DNA from: Candidatus Gastranaerophilales bacterium
Lineage (GTDB): Bacteria > Cyanobacteriota > Vampirovibrionia > Gastranaerophilales > Gastranaerophilaceae
Length of the DNA stretch: 7,757 nt
Assembly: GCA_021205645.1 (NCBI GenBank)
Contig: JAJPXE010000147.1
Location: 1-7,757 of the forward strand
Direction: 5' to 3'
The notes under the pieces were generated by a model. The model saw only the letters and a list, made by a program, of their open reading frames with translations, was not told the DNA's origin and searched no databases. The position numbers and the translations under genes are program-made. This document shows, piece by piece, positions 1-6,982 of this stretch (position 1 is the first letter of the stretch; each line of letters opens with the position of its first letter).

Positions 1-731
1 TTTATGTATTTAGTTATTATACTGATTGCGGCGGAGCCGACAATTACACCGTCTGCAAATTCATTTATTTGCCGCGCTTTCTGTGCATTTTTTATCCCGA
101 AACCGACAATAACAGGCAAATTTGTGACAGTTTTTAAATCCCAAACCTTATTTTTAATTGCTTCGTCCTGTGCCTCTTTTGTTCCGGTAATTCCCGTAAT
201 TGAAACAAAATAAATAAATCCACCCGAATTTTCAAGTATTAAAGGTATTCTTTCTTTTGATGTGACAGGCGTAACCAGTCTGATAACATCAATGTTATGA
301 TTTTTAACCGTTTGTATACGCTCATATTCATTCGGGGGCAAATCGACAAGGAGCAGCCCGTCGACGCCGGCGTTGTCAGCATCATCAAAAAAACGGTCAA
401 TTCCGTATTTAAAAACAGGGTTGAAATAACCCATCCAGATAATCGGGGTTTTATCATTTGTTTGTCTGAATCTACTGATAAGTTCAATAGTTTTTGATAC
501 GGTAGTTCCGTTTTTTAATGAGTGTCCGCCGGCTGCTTTTATAACCGGTCCGTCTGCTGACGGGTCGGAAAACGGCATACCGACCTCAATAAAATCGACT
601 CCGGTTTCAGCACTCATCTCCAAAGTTTCTAAAAATGTTTCGTCATCGGGATATCCGGACATCAAAAATAAGCTGAAAGCTTTTTTATTTTGATGTTTTA
701 AATTATCAAAAGTTTGTTTTAGCCTGCTCAT
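1..731 (-). CDS. trpA: Tryptophan synthase alpha subunit, 3' end cut by window edge
   Basis: TrpA cleaves indole-3-glycerol phosphate to indole and glyceraldehyde 3-phosphate, and passes indole through a tunnel to TrpB in the cytoplasmic alpha2-beta2 complex. I translated 243 codons with no stop (MSRLKQTFDNLKHQ...). The two catalytic acids fall at the textbook positions: Glu49 in FIEVGMPFSDP and Asp60 in SADGP. Further family motifs are YFVSITGITGTK (active-site loop region), IVGFGIKNA and GVIVGSA (phosphate binding). The usual length is about 255-270 residues, so roughly the last 15-25 are missing past the left edge. The ATG shares an ATGA with the trpB stop, which suggests translational coupling. 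A GGGGG run about 7 bases upstream could serve as ribosome-binding site. Nothing suggests that the gene is broken inside the window. Confidence 0.97.
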   Translation of the reverse strand, partial: MSRLKQTFDNLKHQNKKAFSLFLMSGYPDDETFLETLEMSAETGVDFIEVGMPFSDPSADGPVIKAAGGHSLKNGTTVSKTIELISRFRQTNDKTPIIWMGYFNPVFKYGIDRFFDDADNAGVDGLLLVDLPPNEYERIQTVKNHNIDVIRLVTPVTSKERIPLILENSGGFIYFVSITGITGTKEAQDEAIKNKVWDLKTVTNLPVIVGFGIKNAQKARQINEFADGVIVGSAAISIITKYI

Positions 732-1924
732 AATTTAACCCCCATTCTGTCTGCAATTGCAAAAATATCCTTATCTCCTCTGCCGGAAAGATTAACCACC
801 ATAATATGTTCTTTCGGAAGTTTCGGGGCGGTTCTTATTGCGTAAGCTATTGCATGTGAGCTTTCGAGTGCAGGAATAATACCTTCTAACTGTGAAGTCA
901 GATGAAATGCATTCAGAGCTTCTTCATCCGTTGCCAGGTCATATATTGCCCGTCCGGTTTGTTTAAGCATTGCATGCTCGGGTCCTATCCCCGGATAATC
1001 CAGTCCTGCCGAGATTGAATACGGTTCTGTTATCTGTCCGTCGTCGTCCTGAATAAAGTATGAGAGCATGCCATGAAAAATTCCTTTTGTACCTTTTGCA
1101 AGCGTTGCGGCATGTTTATCGGTATTCAGCCCCAAACCTGCCGCCTCAACACCGACAAGTTTAACCTCTTTATCTTCTATAAACGGATAAAAAATTCCGA
1201 TTGAATTTGAACCGCCGCCAACACATGCTGTAACTGTGTCAGGAAGCCTGTTCTCTGCTTCAAGTATCTGGGTTTTAAGCTCCTGTCCGATTACCGATTG
1301 AAATGTTCTAATCATCTCAGGATAAGGATGCGGACCCATTACAGAACCTAAAAGATAGTATGTATCGTCAACATTCGTAACCCAATCCTGCATAGCAGCC
1401 GTAACAGCATCTTTTAATGTCTTAGAGCCGTCTTTAACCGATGTGACATCAGCTCCGAGAAGTTTCATTCTGAATACGTTCGGTTTCTGACGTTCAATAT
1501 CAATTTCACCCATATAAACAACGCATTTCAATCCGAAAAGAGCGGCTGCGGTCGCTGCGGCGACTCCGTGCTGACCGGCACCCGTTTCTGCAATAATTCT
1601 TGTTTTTCCCATTTTTTTTGCAAGTAAAATCTGACCGATACAGTGGTTTATTTTGTGTGCTCCAGTATGGTTTAAATCCTCACGTTTGAAATATATTTTT
1701 GCCCCGCCGAGTTTTTTTGTTAAACGTTCGGCATAATACAACGGTGACGGACGTCCTGTATAATATTTGTGATAATAATTTATCATTGACCAAAATTCAT
1801 CGGACACTTTTGCCTTATTCCATTCTCCGGTTAATGTTTCTACAAGCGGTATGAGCGTTTCAGGTAAGAATACTCCGCCGAATTCATTGTAATAGCCTCT
1901 GTCGTCGGGGAAAACAGTTTTCAT
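728..1924 (-). CDS. trpB: Tryptophan synthase beta subunit
   Basis: TrpB is the PLP-dependent beta subunit that condenses indole with L-serine to give tryptophan. The protein has 398 residues, normal for the family. The PLP lysine is Lys91 in HTGAHKIN. The catalytic glutamate is Glu113 in AETGAGQHG. The cofactor phosphate loop is GGGSNSIG, and ESSHAIAYA and NLSGRGDKD are conserved near the C-terminus. The N-terminal GYYNEFGGVFLPETL is typical of the standard TrpB1 type that pairs with TrpA, not the longer TrpB2. The start ATG overlaps the trpF stop (ATGA). A clear AAAGGAG sits 10 bases upstream (1935-1941 on the plus strand), inside the end of trpF. The stop likewise overlaps the trpA ATG, so the two synthase subunits are probably made in balance. 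Identification is secure. Confidence 0.99.
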   Translation of the reverse strand: MKTVFPDDRGYYNEFGGVFLPETLIPLVETLTGEWNKAKVSDEFWSMINYYHKYYTGRPSPLYYAERLTKKLGGAKIYFKREDLNHTGAHKINHCIGQILLAKKMGKTRIIAETGAGQHGVAAATAAALFGLKCVVYMGEIDIERQKPNVFRMKLLGADVTSVKDGSKTLKDAVTAAMQDWVTNVDDTYYLLGSVMGPHPYPEMIRTFQSVIGQELKTQILEAENRLPDTVTACVGGGSNSIGIFYPFIEDKEVKLVGVEAAGLGLNTDKHAATLAKGTKGIFHGMLSYFIQDDDGQITEPYSISAGLDYPGIGPEHAMLKQTGRAIYDLATDEEALNAFHLTSQLEGIIPALESSHAIAYAIRTAPKLPKEHIMVVNLSGRGDKDIFAIADRMGVKL

Positions 1925-2559
1925 TGTTTTATTTCTCCTTTTTCGTTTATTTTATCAAAAAAGTTTTTCATTAAATTATAATCTTTTATACCTTTTGTCT
2001 GTTCAATACTGCTTGAAATATCAATATAGTCCGGATTTATGTAATTTACGGCACTTATGGCATTATCTGCATTTATTCCTCCCGAAAGCATTAATTTTAC
2101 ACCTTCTGATTTAATTTGTTTTGCGAAATCCCAATCTGCAGTTTTTCCTGTTCCGCCCCATTCATGCTTATCAGGAGCATCAGTAAGATAAATTTCCGCA
2201 TCATTATATCTGATAATATCGTCAAGTGTTCTAATATTCTTTATATACGGACATTTTACTTTTTTACAGGTTTCGGGAGTTTCCTCTCCGTGAAGCTGAA
2301 CATAATCCAAACTTGCAATATCTATTATTTCATTAATTATTTCCGGAGTTTCGTTCACAAATACTCCGACTGTTCTTATATTTCTAAACGATTTTAACTC
2401 CCCTGATATCCGACCTGCCGTTTCTGGCTGAATATATCTGGGACTTTTTGGATAAAATATAAACCCGATTAAATCAGCACCGAGTTCTGCCGCATAAAAA
2501 CCGTCTTGAAGTCTTGTTATTCCGCATATTTTTATCTTAACCAAGTCTTTTAACCTCAT
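1921..2559 (-). CDS. trpF: Phosphoribosylanthranilate isomerase
   Basis: TrpF is a cytoplasmic TIM-barrel enzyme that converts N-(5-phosphoribosyl)anthranilate to CdRP by Amadori rearrangement. From the ATG at 2559 the protein has 212 residues, close to the usual 200-215. The motifs appear in family order: KIKICGIT with the catalytic cysteine (residue 12), GFIFYPKSPRY, VGVFVN, VQLHGEE, a YLTDAP segment with the catalytic Asp (residue 127), GGTGKTADWDF and LSGGINADN. The start is ambiguous. ATG 2559 overlaps trpC by 23 bases but has only a weak ribosome site. A TTG at 2544 would give the family-typical MVKIKICGIT, has GAGG 9 bases upstream, and overlaps trpC by 8. A TTG at 2562 is also possible. 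I chose the ATG by convention. The stop overlaps the trpB start by 4 bases. Confidence 0.97.
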   Translation of the reverse strand: MRLKDLVKIKICGITRLQDGFYAAELGADLIGFIFYPKSPRYIQPETAGRISGELKSFRNIRTVGVFVNETPEIINEIIDIASLDYVQLHGEETPETCKKVKCPYIKNIRTLDDIIRYNDAEIYLTDAPDKHEWGGTGKTADWDFAKQIKSEGVKLMLSGGINADNAISAVNYINPDYIDISSSIEQTKGIKDYNLMKNFFDKINEKGEIKQ

Positions 2560-3283
2560 CAATCAATTCTTTTAGCCCGCCGGCAGGGTCACCAAGCTCC
2601 ATAAAATGCGAACCTATCAAAAAACCTTTATAACCTAAATTTATCATCTCTCTTATTTCTTCCGCCCTGTTTAATCCGCTTTCTGAGATGAATATTTTTT
2701 CGGGTGTGATATATTTTGCCAGCTCTCTTGAAACATCAAGTGATACATTTAGTGTTTTAAGGTTCCGGTTGTTAACTCCGATAAAATTTACATCCGTTTC
2801 AAGTGCCTGTTTTAATTCATCTTCCGTATGTATTTCGAGCAGCACCTCAAGACCGAGATTTTTTGCCGTCATAATAAGCTTTTCGGTTTTTTCTTCCCCG
2901 GTTAGGGCAAGGATTAGAAGTATCATATCCGCACCTGAGAATTTTGCTTCGTATATTTGATAATCATCAATTATAAAATCTTTTCGCAGAATCGGAATGC
3001 CGGGATATTTTTTTCTTATCAATTTTAAATCATCAATGCTTCCGCTGAAATAATCGGTTTCCGTAAGGACAGAAATAAGTGAAGCACCGTTTTGAATATA
3101 CCCCCCCGCAATCTTTACTATATCCGCATCGGACGAGATGTTCCCTTTAGAAGGACTCGATTTTTTTATCTCTGAAATAATGTTGAAATCATTATTTTTA
3201 AAAATCTCAAACAGGTTTATTCTCTGTTTTTTTTCTTCAAAGAGTTGTTTTTCTTTTATTGTTTTCATCTTATTGAGAAACAT
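2537..3283 (-). CDS. trpC: Indole-3-glycerol phosphate synthase
   Basis: TrpC closes the indole ring: CdRP goes to indole-3-glycerol phosphate with loss of CO2 and water. The protein is 248 residues, a normal single-domain form not fused to TrpF. Active-site residues of the (beta-alpha)8 barrel are all visible: Glu38 and Lys40 in SEIKKSSPSKG, Lys101 in ILRKDFIID, Glu150 in LLEIH, Asn171 in IGVNNRNL and Glu201 in ISESGLN. The phosphate-binding end LIGSHFM is present. The start at 3283 is supported by homology of MFLNKM to the usual MILDKI opening and by GGAAAGG about 7 bases upstream. It overlaps the trpD end by 14 bases. A second ATG at 3268 would remove this conserved start. Its product feeds TrpA directly. 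Confidence 0.98.
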   Translation of the reverse strand: MFLNKMKTIKEKQLFEEKKQRINLFEIFKNNDFNIISEIKKSSPSKGNISSDADIVKIAGGYIQNGASLISVLTETDYFSGSIDDLKLIRKKYPGIPILRKDFIIDDYQIYEAKFSGADMILLILALTGEEKTEKLIMTAKNLGLEVLLEIHTEDELKQALETDVNFIGVNNRNLKTLNVSLDVSRELAKYITPEKIFISESGLNRAEEIREMINLGYKGFLIGSHFMELGDPAGGLKELIDEVKRLG

Positions 3284-4316
3284 TTCTGAGCCTTTCCAGC
3301 ACCTTTAGTGCTTTTCCCGTATCAATACATTCGGCGGATTTTACAACCCCGTCTTTAAAATCTTTTGCCAGTCCGTATACAACAAGTGCAGCCGCAGAGT
3401 TTAAAAGTACAATATCCCTTTTTGCTCCCTTCTCTCCGTTTAGTATTTGTAATATTATTTTAGCATTTTTATCTGTATCACCGCCAGTCAAATCTTTTAT
3501 TTCAGCGTGTTTTAACCCGAGTTTTTCAAACGCTGGAAGTTTTATTTTCTTTATCCTGTTGTCCTTGAGCTGATAAATTATATTATTACCTGTAGTCGAC
3601 AGTTCGTCCATTCCGTCTTTAGCATGGATAGCCATTGCACTTTTCAGCCCGAGCCGTCCGAGTGTTATTGCGGCAAGTTCACATTTTCGCCCGTCATAGA
3701 CACCCATTACCTGATAATCTAAGTTAACCGGATTGATTAGCGGTCCCAGAAGATTAAAAATTGTCGGCACTCCTATTGAATTGCGGATTTTTTTTATTTT
3801 TGCCATACAGGTGTTAAAATACGGAGCATAAAGAAATACCATGCCAACTTCATCAAGTACATTCTGATATTGTTCAACGGGCAGGTCAATTTTAACCCCG
3901 AGTTTTTCGAGAACATCTGCACTTCCGCATTTGCTTGAAACCGAACGGTTTCCGTGTTTGACAATCTTTGCCCCTGCCGCTGCCGCAACAAAACTAACGG
4001 TTGTTGAAATATTAAATGTACCCAGACAATCACCACCCGTTCCGCAGACATCCATAAGCCCCGTGTCACATCTTAAATCGATTTTATTTGAGATTTTTCT
4101 TAATCCTTTTGCAAAAGCCGCAACTTCATTAGGGGTTGCACCGCCTTTGCTCTTTTTTAGAAATTCTCTGCCGCCTCTCGCCGAAATTGCACCCAAAAGT
4201 GCCGAAACCTGTTCGGAAGATATAGTTTCTTCTTGTATTGCGGATAAGACACTCTCTATATCCTCATCGGTCAGAATATTCCCCGATAGTGCTTTATTCA
4301 AAATTCTTTCTGTCAT
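3270..4316 (-). CDS. trpD: Anthranilate phosphoribosyltransferase
   Basis: TrpD transfers phosphoribose from PRPP to anthranilate, the second step after chorismate. It has 348 residues and is not fused to a glutaminase domain, consistent with TrpG being joined to TrpE here. The helical N-terminal domain is followed by the glycine-rich PRPP loop DVCGTGGDCLGTFNIST, then KHGNRSVSSKCGSADVLEKLG, the anthranilate-site segment IRNSIGVPTIFNLLGPLINP, and DGMDEL, which binds metal-PRPP. The ATG at 4316 has AAGG about 7 bases upstream and overlaps trpEG by 23 bases. One oddity stands out. Between residues 47 and 60, where relatives read roughly ALRMKGETPEE, this protein carries about ten extra residues (REFLKKSKGG). 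Removing them restores a normal alignment. The insert is in frame and leaves the catalytic motifs intact, so the enzyme is probably active. Confidence 0.98.
   Translation of the reverse strand: MTERILNKALSGNILTDEDIESVLSAIQEETISSEQVSALLGAISARGGREFLKKSKGGATPNEVAAFAKGLRKISNKIDLRCDTGLMDVCGTGGDCLGTFNISTTVSFVAAAAGAKIVKHGNRSVSSKCGSADVLEKLGVKIDLPVEQYQNVLDEVGMVFLYAPYFNTCMAKIKKIRNSIGVPTIFNLLGPLINPVNLDYQVMGVYDGRKCELAAITLGRLGLKSAMAIHAKDGMDELSTTGNNIIYQLKDNRIKKIKLPAFEKLGLKHAEIKDLTGGDTDKNAKIILQILNGEKGAKRDIVLLNSAAALVVYGLAKDFKDGVVKSAECIDTGKALKVLERLRNVSQ
4141..4176 (-). repeat. 30-bp in-frame insert in trpD with AGGCGG direct repeats
   Basis: On the coding strand AGGCGG occurs at 4176-4171 and again at 4146-4141, exactly 30 bases apart. 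The stretch between them encodes the ten residues that break the usual TrpD alignment around residues 48-58. The repeats are seen directly. That this is an insertion relative to other TrpD proteins rests on my memory of the family. The layout resembles a small in-frame element with a 6-bp target duplication, or a slippage product. Inside it GAATTTC also appears, a heptamer that recurs in the repeats upstream of the operon, which may be chance. Confidence 0.6.
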
Positions 4317-6459
4317 TTTTATACCTTTTTACACATTCAATAACGTTAGCAATGATTTTATGTCCGAGGTCATTTTCCATAGACATTATGGATTCGGGGT
4401 GGAATTGGACAGCCCAGATTGGCTTTTCCTTGTGCGAAATTCCCATAATCATCCCGTCTTTATTTGAAGCAGTGATTTTCAGGCATTCCGGCAGACAGCT
4501 TTCATCAGCAACCCAGGAATGATACGCCCCGACTTCACATACCTGCGGAAGATTTGAGAAAATATTCTCATTATTATGGGTTATAGTCCATTTTTTGCCG
4601 TGATGAGGTATATCAATTCTTCTCAGTTTGCCTCCAAATGCTTCTACTATACCCTGTAATCCCAGACATACACCAAATTGTGGAATGTTGTATCCTGATA
4701 TCATTCTAACAAGTTCCGGTACATTAAAATCTTCAGGTAATTTTGGTCCGGGAGAATGCATCACTAAATCAGGTTTTTCGGAAAGAATTACATCAGGACT
4801 TACTCCGCTTCTGTATGTAACAACATCTGCACCGGTTTGTCTAAAATAATCCGACAAAATATTTACAAACGAGTCCTGATTATCAATTACCACAATTTTA
4901 AGCCCGCTGCCTTTAAGTTCTTTTACAGTATCTTTTTCTTTTTGTTTCGAGCGGAACAGGTTAAAAAACGATGTTGATTTAATTCTTGTTTCCTTTGCCT
5001 CATCAGCACCGTCAGAGTCGTATACCAGACTTGCCCCGACTGAATAATCAGCGATTCCGTTTTTAATATGGATTGTTCTTATTGTAATACCTGTATTTAA
5101 ATTTCCGTTGCAGAACAAGACTCCGATAGCACCGCCGTAGTATTTCCTCGGTTCACTTTCGTATTCTTCGATTAACCGGACTGCGGTTGATTTTGGGGAA
5201 CCCATTAGTGTTACCGCCCACATATGTGATAAAAAAGCATCAATTCCGTCGCAATCATCTCTCAGTATCCCCTCAACGTGGTCTACGGTATGGAAAAGCC
5301 CTCTGTATTTTTCAATCTGACGCCTGCCGAGAAGTCTTATACTGCCTGCCTTGCACACTCTCGATTTGTCATTTCTGTCGACATCCGTACACATTGTCAG
5401 CTCGACTTCGTCTTTTTGCGAGTTTAAAAGCGAACGTATTTGCTTTTCATCTTCAATCGGGTTTAAGCCCCGCTTGATTGTACCGGATATCGGACAGGTT
5501 TCGACTCTGTTTCCCGTAACACGTACAAACATCTCAGGAGATGTCCCGACAAGCTGTTCATCAATAAACTGACAGAAAAACTGGTATGGTGACGGGTTTA
5601 TCTCAACCATTTTTTTGAATAATTTTGAGGTACTGCCCGTGTACGAAGCATAGAATTTTCGTCTTAATACAAGCTCAAATATGTTTCCAGAGTGCATATG
5701 CTCTCTTGCTTTGTCTACAAGCCCTGCATATTCTTTGTCTGTCAGTGTTGTTTCTATTTCACCGTTAGTCTTTAATTCGGTATCATTATCCATTTCTGGT
5801 TCGAGTACGCTTTCAAACGGTATATCTGATGTTGAAAATCCGCCGTATTCAAAGTCGTATTCATATACAAATGTCTCTTCTTTTTTTCTGTCATAAGTAT
5901 AGATTTTATCCGGGAAAAAGAGCCTTACTACCGGCTGATTTTCATCGCGTTTATTTACAAGCTCCATTTTTTCAAACTGAAACAGTAAATCGAACCCGAA
6001 AGCGCCGTAAAATCCCAGCACATCCCGCTCATTATGTTTTAACGCACTCAAAACAGTTCTTATCGGAGTCAGAACAGAGGCTTGTTTACTCCTGTATTCC
6101 TCCCTGAATAACTCCGTTGTATAAATTATTTGTACCAACAAATTCTTATCTTTACGAGATAAAGTATATTCGCTTCCGTTATTATTCTTTAAAACTGTTT
6201 CAAAAATATTAACCAGCTCCGCCCCTCTTTTATTCAAAGGCTTAAAAAGTACACTGTCTGCAAAAGCATTAATTTCAACGGGCGGGGCATAAAAACCCGT
6301 TTCCCATCTTGAATATCTTCCGGGATATTCCGTTCCTGATGACAAAAACATTCCTTTTTGCGTTTCAAGATAATTTGTAATAAAAAATATCCCTGTTTTT
6401 TTATCAAGCTTAATTTCTTTTCTGTTAATTATTATTCCTGAATTTGTTATTATCTGCAT
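4294..6459 (-). CDS. trpEG: Anthranilate synthase, fused TrpE-TrpG
   Basis: This enzyme makes anthranilate from chorismate and glutamine, the committed step of tryptophan synthesis. It has 721 residues and joins two subunits that are usually separate. Residues 1 to about 500 are the TrpE chorismate-binding part, with LSSGTEYPGRYSRW (likely tryptophan feedback-site region), NPSPYQFF, CPISGTIKRG, DVDRNDKSRVC, HTVDHVEG, MGSPK and YYGGAIGV. A charged linker follows. From about residue 520 comes the TrpG class-I glutamine amidotransferase: IDNQDSFV, SPGP, nucleophile Cys598 in FGVCLGLQ, and His687/Glu689 in VQFHPES. The collinear motifs match the rhizobial TrpE(G) type, including Leu in place of His in GVCLGHQ. 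The ATG at 6459 is the farthest upstream start because an in-frame TGA lies just before it. GGGG sits 10 bases upstream. It is the first gene of the operon. Confidence 0.98.
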   Translation of the reverse strand: MQIITNSGIIINRKEIKLDKKTGIFFITNYLETQKGMFLSSGTEYPGRYSRWETGFYAPPVEINAFADSVLFKPLNKRGAELVNIFETVLKNNNGSEYTLSRKDKNLLVQIIYTTELFREEYRSKQASVLTPIRTVLSALKHNERDVLGFYGAFGFDLLFQFEKMELVNKRDENQPVVRLFFPDKIYTYDRKKEETFVYEYDFEYGGFSTSDIPFESVLEPEMDNDTELKTNGEIETTLTDKEYAGLVDKAREHMHSGNIFELVLRRKFYASYTGSTSKLFKKMVEINPSPYQFFCQFIDEQLVGTSPEMFVRVTGNRVETCPISGTIKRGLNPIEDEKQIRSLLNSQKDEVELTMCTDVDRNDKSRVCKAGSIRLLGRRQIEKYRGLFHTVDHVEGILRDDCDGIDAFLSHMWAVTLMGSPKSTAVRLIEEYESEPRKYYGGAIGVLFCNGNLNTGITIRTIHIKNGIADYSVGASLVYDSDGADEAKETRIKSTSFFNLFRSKQKEKDTVKELKGSGLKIVVIDNQDSFVNILSDYFRQTGADVVTYRSGVSPDVILSEKPDLVMHSPGPKLPEDFNVPELVRMISGYNIPQFGVCLGLQGIVEAFGGKLRRIDIPHHGKKWTITHNNENIFSNLPQVCEVGAYHSWVADESCLPECLKITASNKDGMIMGISHKEKPIWAVQFHPESIMSMENDLGHKIIANVIECVKRYKNDRKNFE

Positions 6460-6491
6460 ATCGCATATTCCCCGTCATTGATATTGTTCAC
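6450..6491 (-). CDS. Possible 13-residue leader ORF overlapping trpEG start
   Basis: A GTG at 6491 opens a 13-codon frame (MNNINDGEYAICR) that ends at TAA 6450, overlapping the first 10 bases of trpEG in another frame. The strongest ribosome-binding sequence in the region, AGGGGAGG (6509-6502), stands 10 bases before this GTG and not before the trpEG ATG. That could mean translational coupling into trpEG. The peptide has no tryptophan, so it is not a classical attenuation leader. It may be chance, because the GTG spacing is on the long side. Confidence 0.2.
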   Translation of the reverse strand: MNNINDGEYAICR

Positions 6492-6514
6492 TGTTAAGTA
6501 ACCTCCCCTGCCTA

Positions 6515-6520
6515 ACTATA
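6515..6520 (-). promoter_or_regulatory. Possible -10 box for the trp operon
   Basis: On the minus strand TATAGT matches five of six bases of TATAAT. It would place transcription start near 6508, giving a leader of about 50 bases before trpEG. No good -35 is visible, since the expected position falls in the 3' arm and T-tract of the terminator hairpin. The overlap may simply reflect a T-rich stretch. Confidence 0.2.
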
Positions 6521-6529
6521 ATTAAAACA

Positions 6530-6561
6530 CAAAAAAGACTCCCGAAAAAGAACAGGAGTCT
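6530..6561 (-). terminator. Intrinsic terminator pointing into trpEG (possible attenuator)
   Basis: Read on the minus strand, AGACTCC and GGAGTCT form a perfect 7-bp stem around a 12-base loop, followed at once by a run of six or more Ts. There is no T-run on the plus side, so it acts only on leftward transcripts. It ends about 70 bases before the trpEG ATG. It could terminate read-through from rnhA and the repeats, or act as a transcription attenuator for the trp operon. I found no tryptophan-codon leader peptide, T-box motif or clear antiterminator. Confidence 0.75.
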
Positions 6562-6588
6562 GTGGAAAAATCCCAAAATCGATATGTA

Positions 6589-6602
6589 GCAGCGGGTGCT
6601 GC
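6589..6602. repeat. Small hairpin, GCAGC/GCTGC
   Basis: GCAGC and GCTGC form a perfect 5-bp stem with a GGGT loop on the plus strand. It lies between the terminator and the long stem-loop. No T-run follows on either strand, so it is not a terminator. Function unknown. Confidence 0.4.
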
Positions 6603-6615
6603 CTTTGAATTGGCT

Positions 6616-6666
6616 CGGCAGACCGTGTGCCGCTCCCGCAGCATCCGCTCCGCACACAGTCTGCCG
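6616..6666 (-). repeat. Long stem-loop, 15-bp arms
   Basis: The arms at 6616-6630 and 6652-6666 are complementary at 14 of 15 positions around a 21-base loop. The one mismatch is C against A on the plus strand, which becomes a G-U pair in minus-strand RNA, so the stem is unbroken only in a leftward transcript. The loop contains the hexamer CGCTCC twice on the plus strand. There is no T-run after it. It abuts the tandem repeats and may be part of the same repeat family. Confidence 0.6.
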
Positions 6667-6673
6667 CAAATCC

Positions 6674-6982
6674 GCTGTCTTGAAATTCCTTTTCGCTCAA
6701 GCCTGTCACTCGTTCGCCATACGGCGAGTACTCGTTACGGCTTTCGCTTAACGGACTATCGTCCGTACGGAATTTCGCTGTCTTGAAATTCCTTTGTGCT
6801 CAAGCCTGTCACTCGTTCGCCATGCGGCGAGTACTCGTTACGGCTTTCGCTTTCCGGACTATCGTCCGTACGGAATTTCGCTGTCTTGAAATTCCTTTGT
6901 GCTCAAGCCTGTCACTCGTTCGCCATGCGGCTAGTACTCGTTACGGCTTTCGCTTAACGGACTATCATCCGTACGGAATTTC
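6674..6982. repeat. Three tandem copies of a 103-bp unit with inverted ends
   Basis: Copies begin at 6674, 6777 and 6880, each exactly 103 bases, and differ from each other at about four or five positions by eye. A few bases of a fourth (GCTGT) follow at 6983. Each unit holds a core bounded by GAAATTCC and GGAATTTC, perfect 8-bp inverted repeats. At the two internal junctions these arms face each other across GCTGTCTT (6769-6792 and 6872-6895). Within copies are ACGGAC/GTCCGT (6751-6766 in copy 1), TCGCC/GGCGA, and the 10-bp palindrome CGAGTACTCG (6725-6734, kept in copy 2 and broken in copy 3). The unit is not a multiple of three. Short open frames cross it on both strands but match no family I know. 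By hand count it is about half G+C, above the flanking genes. Confidence 0.9.

Noticed and set aside
3931..4522. Long plus-strand frames (178 and 94 codons) opposite trpD and the end of trpEG
   Set aside because: They lie antisense to strongly conserved enzymes and show no recognisable motif of their own.
6460..6700. T-box or tRNA gene in the trp leader
   Set aside because: No AGGGTGGNACCGCG-like T-box sequence and no cloverleaf or TTCGANTC arm was found. The stem-loops present do not fit either.
6475..6709. Minus-strand open frames of 64 and 65 codons as a possible trp leader peptide
   Set aside because: They overlap each other and cross the stem-loop and terminator. Neither encodes any tryptophan, so neither fits a Trp attenuation leader.
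6674..6982. CRISPR array
   Set aside because: The period is constant but the whole 103-bp unit is repeated with no unique spacers, and no cas genes are nearby.
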